DNA of 64,000 nt from an uncultured Bacteroidota bacterium (lineage in GTDB: Bacteria > Bacteroidota > Bacteroidia > Bacteroidales > P3): positions 1 through 64,000 of the forward strand of contig CADCEC010000005.1 of NCBI GenBank assembly GCA_902800395.1. Reading direction: 5' to 3'. Both the position numbers and the translations under genes were made by a program. Below the pieces are notes generated by a model. The model had not been told where the DNA came from. It worked only from the letters and a program-made list of their open reading frames with translations, and searched no databases. Shown here one piece after another: positions 60,907 to 64,000 of the stretch (its first letter is position 1; every line of letters begins with the position of its first letter).

Positions 60907-62207
60907 TTCTTCTTACTGGAGTTTTTCTTAGCTTTTGTGGTAATCTGTCGCGCTGCCTCCATCTTATAGGCATCGAAGAGGGCGTTGGAGAAGAGGTTAC
61001 CGATGAGTTGGTAGCCGGCAGTAGTAAAGTGGATGCGGTCTTTCTGAGCCAGACTTTCCTTGTACCAGGTATCCATGGATTTTAGTCCTCCCATCACTTC
61101 GAACTGGTCCCACACGGCACCGCCACAGTCGGTGGCGAGGCGGTAGAACACCTCGCGGGCGAGGAGGCCGTTCCGGTTTACTTCGTAATGGGTGCGGCGT
61201 TTGCGCCGTATGGCGCGGAAGCTGTCGTTGTTGGTGAGAAAGATGAAGGCGCAGTCGGGGTTGACGGAGCGTATAGAATCGATGAGGCTGAGGTAGTTGG
61301 TGCGGAAAGCAACGGTGTCGAAATCGGGAGCGGCAGCATCGTTGATACCGATACCGAAAACAACCATGTCGGGATGCAGCATGCGGAGGTCGCGGGTGAA
61401 GTGTTCGCAACGCAGGTAGCTGGGTAATGCGGCGCCGTTGACACCGATGGAGTGGAACGAGAAGCCTGGCCGACGGTTGCCGAGGAAGATGCCTGTGAGT
61501 GTAAAACTCTCACCCGCCTGACAAGGCAGGATGACGGCAAAGGAGTCGACGGGAAGCCCCAGATTGAAGACATAGCGTTCGGAGACGGTGTCGATATAGG
61601 AGGGGCTCACCTCGAGATATCCCACATTTAGGAGGGGTATCACATTTTCGTCGGAGTGTCCGAAGACGACAACCTTCGTAGTGGCATAGTCGACGGAGGG
61701 TTCGTTCATCACAACGGCCACCTCGGTGAGGGTGTCGGCGGCGGTGATGCTGATACCGCAGAGTCCGAGAGGGTAGGGGAACTCCTTCTGCACGTTGCGT
61801 GAGAGGGAGACCTTCTGGAGGCAGTGGACGCGGTAGTCGCGCGGGTTGTTGCATTTGGCAGCGGCAGAGTAGGGGAATATCATGCCGCGGTTGCCCACAA
61901 GGGTGGGATAGGCGTGCATGAGGTTGCAGCGGATGGTGTTGCTCATGGTGCCGGCCTGCACATGTGAGCCGCCAATATGGACGATGTTGAGATTTCCCTG
62001 TCCTGTGGTGGCCACACGATACCATTTGTCGAAGAAGGCTCTCATCGACGGTGAGGCGGTGTCGTAGCGGAGGTTGTTGCCGTCGTAGTTGATGAATGTG
62101 TATTCCGGCACGTCGACATGCAGTGGGCCGTAGACCTTGTTGTTCTTCGGCTGGCCGCAGGCACAGCAGGAGATGAGGGTCAGTATGAGGAAGAGTTTGC
62201 CTTTCAT
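60903..62207 (-). CDS. SGNH/GDSL hydrolase-type lipoprotein, 434 aa
   Basis: Lipoprotein signal [30 protein letters not shown] is the SGNH block I (Gly-Gly-Ser), MVVFGIGINDAA block III with Asn, and near the end DRIHFTTAGYQLIG is block V with the Asp-x-x-His pair. These enzymes transfer or remove O-acyl groups and are standard partners of MBOAT proteins. Four-base ATGA overlaps on both sides. Confidence 0.82.
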   Translation of the reverse strand: MKGKLFLILTLISCCACGQPKNNKVYGPLHVDVPEYTFINYDGNNLRYDTASPSMRAFFDKWYRVATTGQGNLNIVHIGGSHVQAGTMSNTIRCNLMHAYPTLVGNRGMIFPYSAAAKCNNPRDYRVHCLQKVSLSRNVQKEFPYPLGLCGISITAADTLTEVAVVMNEPSVDYATTKVVVFGHSDENVIPLLNVGYLEVSPSYIDTVSERYVFNLGLPVDSFAVILPCQAGESFTLTGIFLGNRRPGFSFHSIGVNGAALPSYLRCEHFTRDLRMLHPDMVVFGIGINDAAAPDFDTVAFRTNYLSLIDSIRSVNPDCAFIFLTNNDSFRAIRRKRRTHYEVNRNGLLAREVFYRLATDCGGAVWDQFEVMGGLKSMDTWYKESLAQKDRIHFTTAGYQLIGNLFSNALFDAYKMEAARQITTKAKKNSSKKK

Positions 62208-63607
62208 TTCTTGATGGCTTTAAGTCGACGTTTCATAGTGTATAGGCGGTAGCTGTTGTCGAAGGCTGTGGAGAGTCGTTCGCCCATCATGACGGCACCC
62301 TTGGGGGTGAAGTGGACATAGTCGCTGCCAGATAGACCTTGCTTCTTCCAGCTTAGCATGGAGTTCCTGCCCCCCATGGCGTGGTAGATGCTCCAGAAGG
62401 CTGCTCCGTGACGGTTGGCGGTGACCCGCAGGCTGTCGACAAGAGCAGGGAGCATGGGGTAGGTCTGCAGTTTGCCACGTTCGCTGGTGCTCATGTCGGA
62501 GGGCCCGACGAAGAGTATCTTGGCTTGGGGGCAACACTGGTGGAGGTAGTCGATTTGTTTGCCCATGGTGGAGCAATAGGTGGAGATGGCTTTTTTGCTT
62601 TTGATGTAGGGTACGGAGTTTCCGCCGAACTGGAGGATGATCATCGCTACGTCGAGTTGGGCATAGGCTTGTTTGAGCAGTTCTTTGTCGACGGAGGTGA
62701 ACTGCGAACCGGAGCACCCGCGCATAGGGATGTTGTCGACAGCCACTCCGGGGCCGTTGTCGACAGTGACGCAGTAGAGGTCGGCGTCCCCAGTGGTGTT
62801 AATGTTGAAGGAAGCGGTAGCGGAATTGAGGGTCCACAGCATGCTGCCGACACCCTTCTTTTTTGAGGTAAATGATTCTTTGTGTCGCTTTTTCTTCTCC
62901 GAGAGTGTGGCCTTGAGGTTGCCGCTGCGGTTGTTGTAGACCAGACGTATGCGGGAGAAGAGCTTCAGGCGGCTGTCGGTCTTGGAGTTAGAGGAGGCTT
63001 TGATGGAGGTGGAGGCGTTGCCTGCCATACGGAAGCATTGCATCATGGGGCCGTAGTTGCCGCGTGAGCGCACCACTGTGCTGTCGCCGAAGGAGGCCAG
63101 GTGTGTAAGGTTGCCGCTGGCACTCTGCGATACCGACGTGGAGGCGATGATGGTGCGGAAGGGAAGCATACCCGGTCCGCCGCCGCCGAAGTGCTGCTGC
63201 ATGTAGGCACGCAGTTGGTAGCTGATGCGGTCCATCTCGATTTGCGAGTCGCCATAGTGCAGGATGCGCACCACGCGGTTGTCAGAGACTGCATTCTCGG
63301 CTGTGGTCCAGAAGTCGTCGAGGTAGCTCTCGTTAGGTAGCCACAACCGGAGGTCGCTTTGGTCGAAAGAGCTCTGCAGGTAGTTGATGGAATCGCTCAG
63401 GGCTGTAATTTCCTTGGGAATCTTGATGTTTTTGGTGTTCCCGATATTTGCGGAACCTGTGGTATTGGCTTCGGTGAGGTCCTGGATGGTGGGCAGGTAA
63501 TAGGTATGGTCGCCGAGGGTGATGCCCTCACTGGGGAATCCCATACTGACGACCGTCAAACAGGCGACGATGCTGGCGAAGACGGTGGTGATTTTCCAAG
63601 CGCTCAT
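62204..63607 (-). CDS. SGNH hydrolase-type protein, 467 aa
   Basis: N-terminal signal anchor (about 5-24). Block I is [14 protein letters not shown] with Gly-Asp-Ser, block [14 protein letters not shown] with Asn, and block [17 protein letters not shown] with the His of the catalytic pair. It is similar in layout to the neighbouring SGNH lipoprotein and may be its periplasmic partner in acyl transfer. It overlaps both neighbours by 4 bases. Confidence 0.82.
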   Translation of the reverse strand: MSAWKITTVFASIVACLTVVSMGFPSEGITLGDHTYYLPTIQDLTEANTTGSANIGNTKNIKIPKEITALSDSINYLQSSFDQSDLRLWLPNESYLDDFWTTAENAVSDNRVVRILHYGDSQIEMDRISYQLRAYMQQHFGGGGPGMLPFRTIIASTSVSQSASGNLTHLASFGDSTVVRSRGNYGPMMQCFRMAGNASTSIKASSNSKTDSRLKLFSRIRLVYNNRSGNLKATLSEKKKRHKESFTSKKKGVGSMLWTLNSATASFNINTTGDADLYCVTVDNGPGVAVDNIPMRGCSGSQFTSVDKELLKQAYAQLDVAMIILQFGGNSVPYIKSKKAISTYCSTMGKQIDYLHQCCPQAKILFVGPSDMSTSERGKLQTYPMLPALVDSLRVTANRHGAAFWSIYHAMGGRNSMLSWKKQGLSGSDYVHFTPKGAVMMGERLSTAFDNSYRLYTMKRRLKAIKK

Positions 63608-64000
63608 TTCTTCTCCAGATTCTCGATGCGTTGAGCCAGTTTCTCGATATTACGTACTAGCACCTCCACTTTGCGGCGTTTGGAGGATTCCATAGCGGGA
63701 CTGCCGAAGATGGTCTGGTTGCCGGGAACCGAATGGGTCACGCCGCTTTGGGCACCGATGGTCACGTGGTCGCCCACGGTGATGTGTCCGACGAGGCCGG
63801 CCTGACCAGCGATGATGCATTCCTCGCCTACCTTGCAACTGCCGGCGATACCTACCTGTGAAGCCATTGCGGTGTTGCGGCCGATGACGACGTTGTGGGC
63901 TATCTGGCAGAGGTTGTCGACCTTGACTCCCTGATGGAGGATGGTGGACTTCATGGCGGCACGGTCGATGCAAGTGTTGGCGCCCACCTCCACGTCGTCC
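63604..64000 (-). CDS. lpxD: UDP-3-O-acylglucosamine N-acyltransferase LpxD, partial
   Basis: C-terminal 131 residues; the gene continues past the window edge. Left-handed beta-helix hexapeptides ([20 protein letters not shown], then [16 protein letters not shown] and [15 protein letters not shown]) and the final helix [16 protein letters not shown] match LpxD, which adds an acyl chain in lipid A synthesis. In this position it heads an SGNH-SGNH-MBOAT-phosphotransferase operon instead of the usual lpxC-lpxA genes. Confidence 0.85.
   Translation of the reverse strand, partial: DDVEVGANTCIDRAAMKSTILHQGVKVDNLCQIAHNVVIGRNTAMASQVGIAGSCKVGEECIIAGQAGLVGHITVGDHVTIGAQSGVTHSVPGNQTIFGSPAMESSKRRKVEVLVRNIEKLAQRIENLEKK

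Overview
The window looks like a chromosome segment of a member of the Bacteroidales. Three things point there. Promoters repeatedly carry the Bacteroidetes -7 element TAnnTTTG (TATCTTTG, TATTTTTG, TACTTTTG). Several genes are typical of the phylum: gliding lipoprotein GldD, a PorE-like OmpA/WD40/TPR protein, and DUF4954, DUF4248 and DUF6266 proteins. Housekeeping genes (enolase, miaA, thiL, pcm, prmC, nagB, efp, rpsT, lpxD) are of Bacteroidetes type. Genus cannot be fixed by eye. Core genes are GC-rich, while parts of the defence region and many intergenic stretches are AT-rich.

Layout. 0-4.1 kb: accessory DNA with a broken phosphoesterase gene, two unknown genes sharing one promoter block, a DUF5131 gene, a broken rhuM and several arrays of 11-bp degenerate repeats. 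4.1-20.6 kb: defence island with a KAP-type NTPase, an HNH gene interrupted by a stop codon, then one compact operon (cytosine methyltransferase, HamA-like nuclease, HamB-like helicase, two more cytosine methyltransferases, McrB-like GTPase, LlaJI-family nuclease), followed by a DUF4143 ATPase and a Vsr endonuclease. 20.9-27.7 kb: C69 peptidase, PfkB kinase, thioesterase, miaA, PorE-like protein. 27.8-34.5 kb: element-like region with DUF6266, DUF4248, a CHC2 primase-like gene, a possible DUF3987-like gene and many repeat modules. 34.9-42.2 kb: type I restriction-modification locus (hsdM, hsdS, hsdR) headed by a structured RNA leader and a possible HEPN-type protein. 42.9-64 kb: housekeeping genes, two tRNAs, and an lpxD-SGNH-SGNH-MBOAT-sulfatase operon running off the right edge.

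How the genes work together. The 6.85-18.53 kb operon combines a methyltransferase plus Hachiman-like pair with a LlaJI/BsuMI-like module of two methyltransferases and McrB/LlaJI restriction subunits; most internal junctions overlap or abut. Vsr downstream fits a genome with 5-methylcytosine. The type I locus begins with a leader that can form either a long hairpin or an intrinsic terminator, followed by a 246-residue protein with an RX4H motif. This recalls, but is not the same as, anticodon nucleases carried in type I loci, and it is the best candidate here for an undescribed system.

A second theme is repeats with fixed periods but different unit sequences: 7-bp and 9-bp tandem repeats lie between genes and in frame inside at least eight genes; 11-bp arrays lie between genes; and 33-bp-phased arrays precede two adjacent operons. 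All identifications are by eye; no database search was run.
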